A stretch of 64,000 nucleotides of DNA from JAPOKJ01 sp031421635 (GTDB lineage Bacteria; Pseudomonadota; Gammaproteobacteria; Burkholderiales; Burkholderiaceae_E). Numbering within the stretch: position 1 is the first letter of the stretch; each line of letters starts with the position of its first letter. The translations under genes were made by a program, and so were the position numbers. A model generated the notes under the pieces. It ran no database searches, was not told the origin of the DNA, and worked only from the letters and a program-made list of their open reading frames with translations. The stretch spans positions 62,001 through 126,000 of the forward strand of contig JANOPA010000055.1 in assembly GCA_031421635.1 (NCBI GenBank), read 5' to 3'. Below are positions 8,981 through 16,740 of this stretch, one piece after another.

Positions 8981-10134
8981 GTATTGGTATTGAATTTCAA
9001 TCGGTGACAAAGCAGTACGATGCCAAAGGCAAGTCCAAGGCGGCCGTGGACAGCATTAGCTTCCAAGTTGAGAAAGGGAGCCTGACCACCTTACTCGGGC
9101 CATCCGGCTGCGGCAAGACGACGACTTTGCGCATGATTGCCGGGCTGGAAACACCGAGCGCTGGACGAGTTATCATCGACGGCCAGGACGTCACTGAGTT
9201 GGGGCCCGCCGAGCGCAATGTCAGTTTGGTGTTTCAGAGCTATGCGCTGTTTCCACATATGAGTGTTTTGGAGAATGTGGCATATGGCCCCTCAGTGTCC
9301 GGTTTGAGTAAAAGCGCGGCGCAAGACAAGGCCAAAGTCGCCTTGGCGACCGTCGGTTTAACCGGCTACGAGCTACGCATGCCCAGTGAACTTTCGGGTG
9401 GGCAGCAGCAACGCGTTGCGGTAGCGCGCGCCTTGGTTCTTGAGCCGTCGGTACTGCTGTTCGATGAGCCCTTGTCAAACCTTGATGCGCGCTTGCGCCG
9501 ACAAATGCGCGAAGAAATTCGCGGCCTTCAGCAACGCCTGAAACTTACCGTCGCTTATGTGACGCATGATCAAAGTGAGGCGCTCGCCGTCAGCGACAAA
9601 ATCATTGTGATGCACCAAGGAAAAATCGCCCAGCAGGGGAGTCCGCGCGAGCTTTACGAGCGACCTCATTCGGAGTTTGTCGCGGGCTTCATGGGTGAAG
9701 CTGCATTAATGAAGGCGCAGCAGCGTTCCGGGCGACTTTATATTGGCAAGTATTTATTGCCAGATACGATTGGCGGCGCAGGTGGCGTTCCGGCAACGGT
9801 GGGGAATAGCCTTCTGGGCAGCCCCGAGGCACACGAAGTAGTACTCGCCATCCGTCCGGAATCCTGGCATCTTCAACTAGCTGGTCAGCCCGCGCGTGCG
9901 CCCACTTTAGTATCAGAGCGAAGCTTTACTTCGGTGGCGGATAGCATGCGTGTTGACACTGGTTTGCAAGGGCAGGTCAAACAAGCCACCTATCTTGGTG
10001 GAAGTTACGAATACACTGTGAGTACCGAACTTGGTGACATTTTTTTGATCAGCCCCTTAAGAGCCGCCGTGGCCCAGACGGGAGATCTGGTCGTTCTGAG
10101 CCTGTTCGCCCAGGGTGTCGCGGTGCTCGCATAA
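8977..10134 (+). CDS. Fe(III)-type ABC transporter ATP-binding protein
   Basis: A 385-residue ABC ATPase of the FbpC/PotA class. The Walker A motif GPSGCGKTT is at residues 41-49, followed by the Q-loop VFQSYALFPH, the signature LSGGQQQRVAVARAL, the Walker B VLLFDEPLSNLDAR and the switch histidine in YVTHDQSEAL. The C-terminal third is a TOBE-like regulatory region containing VVLAIRPESW. The frame is open further upstream, but the ATG at 8977 overlaps the permease stop (ATGA) and fits the start of the domain. It powers the importer encoded by the two genes before it. Confidence 0.92.
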   Translation: MSIGIEFQSVTKQYDAKGKSKAAVDSISFQVEKGSLTTLLGPSGCGKTTTLRMIAGLETPSAGRVIIDGQDVTELGPAERNVSLVFQSYALFPHMSVLENVAYGPSVSGLSKSAAQDKAKVALATVGLTGYELRMPSELSGGQQQRVAVARALVLEPSVLLFDEPLSNLDARLRRQMREEIRGLQQRLKLTVAYVTHDQSEALAVSDKIIVMHQGKIAQQGSPRELYERPHSEFVAGFMGEAALMKAQQRSGRLYIGKYLLPDTIGGAGGVPATVGNSLLGSPEAHEVVLAIRPESWHLQLAGQPARAPTLVSERSFTSVADSMRVDTGLQGQVKQATYLGGSYEYTVSTELGDIFLISPLRAAVAQTGDLVVLSLFAQGVAVLA

Positions 10135-10156
10135 TGGTCTCTTCGGCGAACCCAAA

Positions 10157-10444
10157 ATGAGCCTAACGTTTTCATGTCGATCTGGTTGCGGCGCTTGTTG
10201 TATCGCGCCTTCGATCACTAGTCCAATTCCTGGCATGCCACGGGGCAAGTTGGCGGGAGAGCGCTGCATCCAGCTTGACGAACATAACGCCTGCAAAATA
10301 TTCGGTCGCCCTGAACGGCCACGATTTTGTATCGGTCTTCAAGCGAGCGCAGAAATGTGCGGTGATAATCAGGCTCAGGCGATGCTGTGGTTGAACTCGC
10401 TTGAAACGCTTACGAAGCCAGATCAAGAATCCGTTGGGCCCTGA
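10157..10444 (+). CDS. YkgJ-family cysteine cluster protein
   Basis: A 95-residue protein with the cysteine pattern of the YkgJ (CxxCxxCC) family, proposed to bind zinc or iron: FSCRSGCGACC at residues 5-15, then RC, CKIF, FCIG and MC further on. No enzymatic role is established. The start at ATG 10157 puts the cluster next to the N-terminus, as in relatives; a longer in-frame start at 10115 would overlap the ATPase gene. It follows the iron-type transporter by 22 bp and may be co-transcribed. Its 3' end overlaps the convergent CoA-lyase gene by 35 bp. Confidence 0.82.
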   Translation: MSLTFSCRSGCGACCIAPSITSPIPGMPRGKLAGERCIQLDEHNACKIFGRPERPRFCIGLQASAEMCGDNQAQAMLWLNSLETLTKPDQESVGP

Positions 10445-11294
10445 GTAGCACCGGACGGTCGATCATTTGCCCGCCCATATTGACAGCGCCATCACCGGCG
10501 GCAGCGCTGGCCTCAATCACTTGTTCGGCCCAGGCAATTTCCTTGGCACTCGGAGAGAACGCTTGATTGACGGGGGCCACTTGCGAAGGGTGGATACAAA
10601 GCTTGCCACCGAATCCCATGTGTTTCGCTAACTTGGCATCATGCTCAATCAATGCGGAGTTTTTAAGATCAACCGTGACTGTGTCGATCGGGGCGGGCAG
10701 GCCGGTCAATCGCGACACCCAAACAATGTGCGAGCGCGCGTGCATAAGAGCGTTATCATCCTCAGCCGAGAGGCCGAGGTCGAGGCTGTAGTCAATCGAG
10801 CCAAAGGCCAGGCGCGTGATATGGGGAGACTGCGCGAAATCGCGAGCTTGATCCAAGCCTAATGCGGATTCGATCTGTGCAATGATCTTGACACCTTCAG
10901 GATGACTAACATCATCCACCATCTTGTCCGTTAGCGCGCGCGACTCCACCTTAGGGAGCATGATCTGAATCGAAGTTTGAGCCGTCGACTTTGCAGAAGC
11001 CTCTGTCGCGTAAGGACTTAGCCGTTTAGAAAGTTCCTTTAGCAAGGCAAGGTCGTCAGCATGAGCCGCTGTGCCCACTGCATTGATGCGAATCCAGAGT
11101 CCAGTCGAATAGTTTTGCGACACGTAATCTAAAACCGCTTGTCGAGCCGCCGGTTTTGCGGAAGCACCGACGGCATCTTCAAGGTCGAGGATAACGGCAT
11201 CTGCTCCCGAGCCGATCGCCTTTACGAAACGCTCAGGGCGATCACCCGGCACGAAGAGGAAGCTGCGGGCAAGTTTAGTGGGTGCAAGAGGCAT
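10410..11294 (-). CDS. CitE-like CoA-ester lyase (HpcH/HpaI aldolase superfamily)
   Basis: A 294-residue TIM-barrel lyase of the CitE/malyl-CoA/citramalyl-CoA lyase group, which splits beta-hydroxyacyl-CoAs into acetyl-CoA (or a homologue) and an oxoacid, using Mg2+. Characteristic segments are RSFLFVPGDRPERF at the start, the DLEDAVG strand, KVESRALTDKMV, QIESALGLDQA (metal-ligand Glu region), AFGSIDYSLDLG and GGKLCIHPSQVAPVN. The ATG at 11294 is chosen because the domain begins right there; the frame is open to 11435 without homology-like sequence. It is probably the last gene of the minus-strand catabolic operon. With the MaoC-type hydratase upstream it could act like the itaconyl-CoA hydratase/citramalyl-CoA lyase pair, but this is inference. 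Confidence 0.86.
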   Translation of the reverse strand: MPLAPTKLARSFLFVPGDRPERFVKAIGSGADAVILDLEDAVGASAKPAARQAVLDYVSQNYSTGLWIRINAVGTAAHADDLALLKELSKRLSPYATEASAKSTAQTSIQIMLPKVESRALTDKMVDDVSHPEGVKIIAQIESALGLDQARDFAQSPHITRLAFGSIDYSLDLGLSAEDDNALMHARSHIVWVSRLTGLPAPIDTVTVDLKNSALIEHDAKLAKHMGFGGKLCIHPSQVAPVNQAFSPSAKEIAWAEQVIEASAAAGDGAVNMGGQMIDRPVLLRAQRILDLAS

Positions 11295-11373
11295 GGTCGT
11301 CAGCGCGGGTTGAAACGAGTATTTTACCCAATTGCGCAAAATGAACCGTGGCAGATTTTCTCTTGAGGAGGCA

Positions 11374-11855
11374 TTATGCTGCGCGAATTGCCTTTGCCCA
11401 CTGAGTGGTAATGTTTCGCAATAGATAGGCGTCATTGGCTAGCACGATAAAGTCGTAGCCAAGGCGCTTCATCTCTTCGCAGAAATCTAGGGAGGTACAA
11501 AAAATGCCGACCATCTTCTTGTGTTTGCGCGCCGCCTTAAAAATCTTCGCAAGCGCCAGTTTTAACGGACCGTCTGTGTAATGAGGGCTAGGTGGCAGAC
11601 CAAGCGCAAGGCTCAGATCTCCCGGGCCAATGAATACTCCGTCGAGCCCATCGACTTTGAGAATGCTGTCGAGGTTTTTCATCCCAGCCAGGGTTTCGAT
11701 CATCGCTAACTTTAGTATGGTGTCGTTGGCATGAGTAAAGTAGTCCGGGCCGCCATAGAGCACCCCACGGGAAGGTCCAAAAGACCGCGTGCCTTGCAGC
11801 CGCCAAGTGCAACCTTTTCCCGGGCAAACATTTCCTTCAGTTTATTGGCGCGCAT
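11374..11855 (-). pseudogene. HpcH/HpaI-type aldolase, broken by an internal out-of-frame deletion
   Basis: The start MRANKLKEMFAREKVALGG (ATG at 11855) matches the N-terminus of HpaI-type 4-hydroxy-2-oxo-acid aldolases. It then loses the frame. In the next frame the family resumes at GTRSFGPSRGVLYGGPDYF and runs to the stop at 11374, with MIETLAGMKNLDSI, GLDGVFIGPGDLSLALG and IVLANDAYLL all typical. Intact family members of about 255 residues have roughly 95 residues between these blocks, including the catalytic His and Arg regions. They are absent here and the blocks are joined at about 11791-11799. The product cannot be active. It sits between the CitE-like and PcaB-like genes in the same direction. 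Confidence 0.8.
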
Positions 11856-11910
11856 TTCTAATCCCTTTCTACGAGATGTTCTTTAGAACTTTCGAGATCT
11901 CTCCAAGCAG

Positions 11911-13269
11911 TTATGTACGGGATTTTGCCTTGGCCTCCAGGACGCGATCAACCATGACGCCAGACTGCCCAAGATAATTTTTGGGATCACAGAGCTTGGC
12001 AAGTGCAGCTCGGTCGAGATGCTTGTTAATCTCCGGATGTTCGCACAAAAGATCAAGCAAATGGCGGTTTTGTTTGAGCGCTTCTCTGCAAATATCGTAC
12101 ACCAGGTCATGAGCATATTCGCGCCCTATGTAGGGGCCTAGGCCCATCATGACCGCTTCTGACATCACCAAGCCATTCGTCATATCGATGTTGCTACGCA
12201 TTCGTGCGACATCCACTTCTAAGCCCTCAAGCAATTGGCGCGATTGCTTGAGCGCACCCGCGATTAGGCAGAAGGCCTCAGGCAACACAATCCACTCGAT
12301 CTCCCACGGGCCGGTTGAGCGTTCATGGTCAGCGACCATAGCATCCATGAGAGCCGCAGCGTGTTGGCGTACTACCGAAATTGAGGCGTGGATATAGCAG
12401 CTCGCAATAGGGTTGCGTTTTTGAGGCATGGTGCTGCTTGAGCCTCGGCCATGATGATAGGGCTCGAAAACCTCACCGACCTCGGTTTGCATCAAGAGCT
12501 TCACATCCATCGACAGCTTGCCCAAAGTGCCACCGACCAAGCCCAAAAATGCCCCCACCTCCGCAATGCAATCGCGAAGGGTGTGCCAGGCAATCAGGGG
12601 TTGGCCCAAACCTAGCTCGGCACATACTCCAGCCTGCGTTTCCATCGCACCTGTTTCCAAGGAAGCCAGAGTACCGGCGGCTCCAGCGAACTCGCCCACT
12701 AATACACGCGGTTTGAGTTGCGCAAGCCTTTCTTGGTGGCGCAAAATGGCCGACAACAACCCGGCCATCTTGTACCCGAAGGTCACTGGTATCGCTTGCT
12801 GTAAATTGCTCCGGCCAATCATCGGAGTATCGCGGTGATCCCTCGCCAGCTTGGCCAAGGCATTGGCAATAGCGGTAAGCTCGCCTTCGACCAGGGCTAG
12901 GCCTTCGCGGATCAAGAGTGCTGTTGCGGTGTCCGTGATGTCCTGAGTTGTCGCACCCCAGTGGCAGTACTCCCCCAGTTTGTTTTTGCAAAGCGCATTA
13001 AGTTGAGACACGACACCCAGAATTGGATACCCAATTCTTTCGGTTTGCGCGCGCAATTTCAGCATGTCAATTTGGGCGATTTCGCAATGGCTCATGATCT
13101 CGTCTGCCGCTTCTTGCGGAATGAAACCTAGCTTGCCCTGGACTTTGGCGAGCGCATGTTCAATGTCTAAGTACTTTTGAGTACGGTTTTCGTCGGACCA
13201 GACTTGGCGCATTTCATCAGTACTAAAGATGCCTTGAAAAATAATGGAGTCAATAATCGAAGCGGCCAT
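11911..13269 (-). CDS. PcaB-like lyase of the fumarase/aspartase superfamily
   Basis: A 452-residue enzyme of the fumarase/aspartase/adenylosuccinate lyase superfamily. Three conserved blocks are clear: WGATTQDITDT at residues 104-114, GRSNLQQAIPVTFG at 152-165, and the superfamily signature GSSSTMPQKRNP at 276-287, which carries the catalytic serine loop. The LLQQ-type middle block resembles 3-carboxy-cis,cis-muconate cycloisomerase (PcaB) more than adenylosuccinate lyase, and the catabolic neighbours agree. The likely reaction is elimination or lactonisation on a dicarboxylate; the true substrate is open. No signal peptide. It is in line with the hydratase gene upstream (42 bp). Confidence 0.82.
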   Translation of the reverse strand: MAASIIDSIIFQGIFSTDEMRQVWSDENRTQKYLDIEHALAKVQGKLGFIPQEAADEIMSHCEIAQIDMLKLRAQTERIGYPILGVVSQLNALCKNKLGEYCHWGATTQDITDTATALLIREGLALVEGELTAIANALAKLARDHRDTPMIGRSNLQQAIPVTFGYKMAGLLSAILRHQERLAQLKPRVLVGEFAGAAGTLASLETGAMETQAGVCAELGLGQPLIAWHTLRDCIAEVGAFLGLVGGTLGKLSMDVKLLMQTEVGEVFEPYHHGRGSSSTMPQKRNPIASCYIHASISVVRQHAAALMDAMVADHERSTGPWEIEWIVLPEAFCLIAGALKQSRQLLEGLEVDVARMRSNIDMTNGLVMSEAVMMGLGPYIGREYAHDLVYDICREALKQNRHLLDLLCEHPEINKHLDRAALAKLCDPKNYLGQSGVMVDRVLEAKAKSRT

Positions 13270-13311
13270 TCAGAGTCCTATTAATTCTTGTTGTTGTAAA
13301 TTCCGTATTCT

Positions 13312-14184
13312 TTATTTGAGCGTGGCCGTCGCATCCATTGTCAACCACCCCTCGTGGTCGCTGGCCCATAAACGAATGCTCTTGCCGTCCGCGCCAGGTT
13401 CGGCTTGCACGCTAAATGGATTGAGATCGAAGGTTGGGCGAATAGCCTTAAAGCGAAAACTTTTCACTTGTGCGTCGGGCTGTTCCCGGCGCAGCAAATC
13501 GAGCAATAGGGTGGCGATAAGCGGGCCGTGCACAATCAGGCCCGGATAGCCCTCAACTTGGGTCACATAGCGGCGATCATAATGAATGCGATGGCCATTG
13601 AATGTGAGTGCGGAATATCGAAAAAGGAAGGCCTCGTCGGCCACAATACGCCGTCGCCAAGTCGCTTCCGTGGGAGCCAGAGTAGGTGTTGGTGGAGTGT
13701 CGGCGGCGTTTTGGGCCTCGCGATACACAATTTCGTGAAACTCCGTGATCGCAGGCTTAATTGCTCCATTGCAAAAAAGCTCGTGCTTTACTTTAACGAA
13801 CACCAGTTTGCCAGTGCGTCCCGATTTTTCGCTCACACCCTCGATCGTTGAGGTTCGCGAAACCTTGTCCCCGACCTGAATCGGTGCGTTGAACTCAAGT
13901 TGGCTCCCCGCCCACATTCGGCGTGGAAGCGGCACCGGGGGCAAGAAGCCACCTTTCACCGGGTGTCCGTCTTCGCTTAAGGTGGATTGCCGATACAACG
14001 GCAAAAAGTACAGCCAATGCCAGAGCAGTGGCAAGGGCGTGCCCTTGGTGACCTCCCGTGCAGCATAATCAAGCGTGGCGTCCATGGCTTTGACCGGGGT
14101 CGCGGTGATGTCGTCCTCGACAGTTTCATGACGACCGATCCATTGCTTAGGATCGACGTTTTCAGTGGTGTTGGTTGTGTTCAT
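13312..14184 (-). CDS. MaoC/FAS1-like acyl-CoA hydratase (mesaconyl-C4-CoA hydratase type)
   Basis: A 290-residue double-hotdog protein like the mesaconyl-C4-CoA/itaconyl-CoA hydratases. The N-terminal half carries the distinctive LPLLWHWLYFLPLYRQS, GHPVKGGFLPPVPLPRRMWAG and GRTGKLVFVKVKHEL blocks. The C-terminal half carries the hydratase motif FRYSALTFNGHRIHYDR (Asn/His region), followed by YPGLIVHGPLIATLL. These features distinguish it from plain enoyl-CoA hydratases. It would add water to an unsaturated dicarboxyl-CoA in the cytosol. It is the first gene of the minus-strand operon and is divergent, across 101 bp, from the LigI-like gene. Together with the CitE-like lyase it suggests a hydration-then-cleavage route for a branched C5 or related dicarboxyl-CoA. 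Confidence 0.82.
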   Translation of the reverse strand: MNTTNTTENVDPKQWIGRHETVEDDITATPVKAMDATLDYAAREVTKGTPLPLLWHWLYFLPLYRQSTLSEDGHPVKGGFLPPVPLPRRMWAGSQLEFNAPIQVGDKVSRTSTIEGVSEKSGRTGKLVFVKVKHELFCNGAIKPAITEFHEIVYREAQNAADTPPTPTLAPTEATWRRRIVADEAFLFRYSALTFNGHRIHYDRRYVTQVEGYPGLIVHGPLIATLLLDLLRREQPDAQVKSFRFKAIRPTFDLNPFSVQAEPGADGKSIRLWASDHEGWLTMDATATLK

Positions 14185-14285
14185 GGTCGATATTATGAAA
14201 CATGCTCGTAGACCCGAAGAAATGCCGATTCACTATTCGTTCGTAATCAGTACATGACGAGATGGGTTGAGGGATACTTCGGGCG

Positions 14286-15164
14286 ATGACACCTGCCATT
14301 TCCTCTCTGCCACCCGAAGGTTCCCCAGTCGTTAGGTCTCTCCCGATTGGCGCCTGCAATGCGCATTGCCATGTGTTTGGGCCTAGCGAGCGCTTTCCGT
14401 ATGCCGTGAATGCACCTTTCGTGCCCAAACACGCGGCACCTAAGGAAGATTTGTATGCGCTAAATGATCGTCTCGGTCTGCGGCGCTGCGTGGTGGTGCA
14501 GTCCACTTGTCATGGCCTGGATAATTCGGTGAGCGAAGACGCTGTCGCTGGTCGCGCGCGCGATTATCGCGGCATCGCACTCTTGGCTAGCGATGTTTCC
14601 AAGACAGAATTGCAAAGATTGGATCGAGCCGGTTTTCGTGGCGTGCGGTTTAACTTCATGGGTCATCTCGGCGGCCAAGCACCTATCGAAGAGGTGCTGG
14701 CACTGGCGGCACGCATTGAACCACTAGGCTGGCACCTTCAGGTCCACGGCTCGCCGAATCTCCTAACCGATTTCGGCTTGGACTTGAGTCGTTCGCCCGT
14801 GCCCGTCGTCATAGATCACATCGGACGCATCGATGCCAGTCTGGGCTTGCAGCAGAAAGATTTTTTAGCCCTGCAGGGCTTGATGCGTCTCGAGAAATTC
14901 TGGGTGAAACTCAGCGGTATGGACCGCATCAGCCAAATCGGTCCGCCCTATGAGGATGCCCAACCTTTTGCCAGAAGCCTCATACAAGAGTTTGGTGATC
15001 GGGTGCTGTGGGGCAACGACTGGCCCCATCCCAATCATGCCGGTCCAATGCCGCGCGACGACGAGTTGGTGCAGCTCATTCACGCTCTCGCACCGACCGA
15101 GCCGGAGATCGAGCGCTTAATGGTCAGCAATCCGCAACGCCTTTACCAATTTGGAGAGCTTTGA
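14286..15164 (+). CDS. LigI-like amidohydrolase (2-pyrone-4,6-dicarboxylate hydrolase family)
   Basis: A 292-residue metal-dependent or metal-independent amidohydrolase-fold enzyme close to 2-pyrone-4,6-dicarboxylate hydrolase. Visible features are the HxH motif in CNAHCHVFGP (H27, H29), LGLRRCVVVQSTCHG, GFRGVRFNF, a VVIDHIGRID strand and the catalytic-type aspartate D245 in WGNDWPHPN. LigI opens the pyrone ring in the protocatechuate/gallate 4,5-cleavage pathway; relatives act on other lactones. It is first of three tightly coupled genes (its stop overlaps the SDR start by one base). No signal peptide. The family is firm, the exact lactone inferred. Confidence 0.82.
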   Translation: MTPAISSLPPEGSPVVRSLPIGACNAHCHVFGPSERFPYAVNAPFVPKHAAPKEDLYALNDRLGLRRCVVVQSTCHGLDNSVSEDAVAGRARDYRGIALLASDVSKTELQRLDRAGFRGVRFNFMGHLGGQAPIEEVLALAARIEPLGWHLQVHGSPNLLTDFGLDLSRSPVPVVIDHIGRIDASLGLQQKDFLALQGLMRLEKFWVKLSGMDRISQIGPPYEDAQPFARSLIQEFGDRVLWGNDWPHPNHAGPMPRDDELVQLIHALAPTEPEIERLMVSNPQRLYQFGEL

Positions 15165-15964
15165 TGAAACCTCGTTTTGAAGGCCGTGTAGCGATTGTGA
15201 CGGGCGCCGGATGTGTTGGCCCCGGCTGGGGAAATGGCCGTGCCATCGCCGTGAAGTTGGCACAGGAAGGTGCCAAGGTATTTGCGGTGGATCGCGATTC
15301 GGCTCGTTTGGAGGAAACTTTGGAAAGAGCGGGAAGCTCACGTGCTGCCATCACAACGTATCGCTGTGACGTGACCGATAGCTCCAGCGTCAAGGCAATG
15401 ACGGAGGCCTGTGTTGCGGCCTTTGGAACGATAGATATTTTGGTCAACAATGTGGGTGGCTCGGCTGCCGGTGGGCCTGTTGAGATGGACGAGGAAGTCT
15501 GGGATTCGCAAGTAGATCAGAACTTGAAAAGTGTGTTCCTGGCCTGTAAGCACGTGCTCCCGGTGATGCTGGCCAAGCAATCTGGAGCCATCGTCAATAT
15601 CGCGTCCACTTCTGGCCAGCGCTGGACTGGTAGTGCCCAAGTGGCCTACGCCGCCACCAAGGCTGGAGTCATCCACCTCTCGAAGGTGGTCGCTGTTCAA
15701 CATGCGTCACGAGGTGTGCGAGTCAATTGCGTGGTGCCGGGTCAATTGCACACGCCGATGGTGGAGACTCGATTGGCCAAGCAAAGGGCAGGCGGCGATG
15801 TCGAGGCATTATTGGCCCAAAGGCAAAAGCGCATTCCCTTGGGTTTTATGGGTGATGGCCGCGATACGGCGAATGCAGTTTTGTTTTTGGCGAGTGATGA
15901 GGCGCGTTTCATTACTGGGACCGAAATTGTGGTGGATGGTGGTATGACGGCGAGGTGTGATTGA
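15164..15964 (+). CDS. Short-chain dehydrogenase/reductase
   Basis: A 266-residue classical SDR. The nucleotide-binding motif is an extended form, TGAGCVGPGWGNGRA, near residue 14, followed by the NNVGG motif and the catalytic Ser-Tyr-Lys arrangement in VNIASTSG and YAATKAG. The C-terminal FITGTEIVVDGGM is standard. The frame is open upstream to 15008, but the ATG at 15164 overlaps the LigI-like stop (TGATG) and has GGAGA about eight bases upstream. The protein should oxidise or reduce a hydroxyl/keto group of the pathway intermediate handled by its neighbours. The substrate is unknown. Confidence 0.9.
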   Translation: MKPRFEGRVAIVTGAGCVGPGWGNGRAIAVKLAQEGAKVFAVDRDSARLEETLERAGSSRAAITTYRCDVTDSSSVKAMTEACVAAFGTIDILVNNVGGSAAGGPVEMDEEVWDSQVDQNLKSVFLACKHVLPVMLAKQSGAIVNIASTSGQRWTGSAQVAYAATKAGVIHLSKVVAVQHASRGVRVNCVVPGQLHTPMVETRLAKQRAGGDVEALLAQRQKRIPLGFMGDGRDTANAVLFLASDEARFITGTEIVVDGGMTARCD

Positions 15965-16539
15965 TGAGTGCTGATACGACATCGATGAGTAAGGAGCCAA
16001 GTTCTCAAACACAAACGGTGCACTCTGTGAGGGTGCCATTAATCGCGCCCGGTACTCGACCCGAATTAGCGGAAGTCGAACAAAGAATCATGGCGGAGCG
16101 CGGCCGGGTGTCTTTGCTGTATCAGGTACTTCTGAATAGTGCACCGATTGCATCAGGATGGGAGAGGATGCTCACCGCCGTGCGCAATCAGACCGGCGTA
16201 CCTGCGGATTTGCGCGAACTCATGATTCTTCGGGTGGCCGTGCTCAATAGAGCAAGTTTCGAATTTGAGGCGCATGTGCCTCATGCGGAGCGTGCCGGGG
16301 TGGTCGCATCCAAGATCGAGGCGGTGCGAGATCTTGGCTTGTCCGAAGTCTTTTCGGCCACTGAAAGACTACTGCTCGAACTTACCGATGAGATGACCAA
16401 AAACATTGAGGTGCCGGACGCCTTGATGGACCGAGTCCGTGCCCAGTTTGACCCTAAGCTGACGGTTGAGATTGTGGCTACTATTGCTGCATACAATATG
16501 GTGTCACGTCTTCTGGTTGCCTTAAACGTCGCGCATTAG
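15964..16539 (+). CDS. Carboxymuconolactone decarboxylase family protein (cysteine-less type)
   Basis: A 191-residue protein of the CMD/AhpD-like fold. The core helix region LRELMILRVAVLNRASFEFEAHVPHAERAGV is recognisable (residues about 78-110). The CxxC pair that defines peroxidase-active AhpD members is absent, replaced by the FEFEAH form found in CMD-like proteins of catabolic clusters. It starts with ATG overlapping the SDR stop by one base; a TTG one codon earlier is also possible. The gene order LigI-like, SDR, CMD suggests a common pathway, perhaps handling a lactone or carboxy intermediate. Precise activity unknown. Confidence 0.82.
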   Translation: MSADTTSMSKEPSSQTQTVHSVRVPLIAPGTRPELAEVEQRIMAERGRVSLLYQVLLNSAPIASGWERMLTAVRNQTGVPADLRELMILRVAVLNRASFEFEAHVPHAERAGVVASKIEAVRDLGLSEVFSATERLLLELTDEMTKNIEVPDALMDRVRAQFDPKLTVEIVATIAAYNMVSRLLVALNVAH

Positions 16540-16740
16540 TTTAACTCCCAGGGCGCAAGTGGTGCCGTGAAGCCTGTATTGCCGATCACGTTGACTAAAA
16601 CGATGTCGCCCCACGTCCCAATTCTGCAACGCAGCAAATTTCGCACGCGCCGACGCGTTTTCAAATTTACCTAGTGGCGCAAGTAGTTTGTCTCACTCAT
16701 CCGAATTAGTGATTTCAATTCAGGCTGACAAGGATTAACA

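Noticed and set aside
16540..16740. Direct repeat GGCGCAAGT in the gap before the giant lipoprotein
   Set aside because: Only two copies, 9 bp, 120 bp apart, with no flanking mobile-element features; likely chance.
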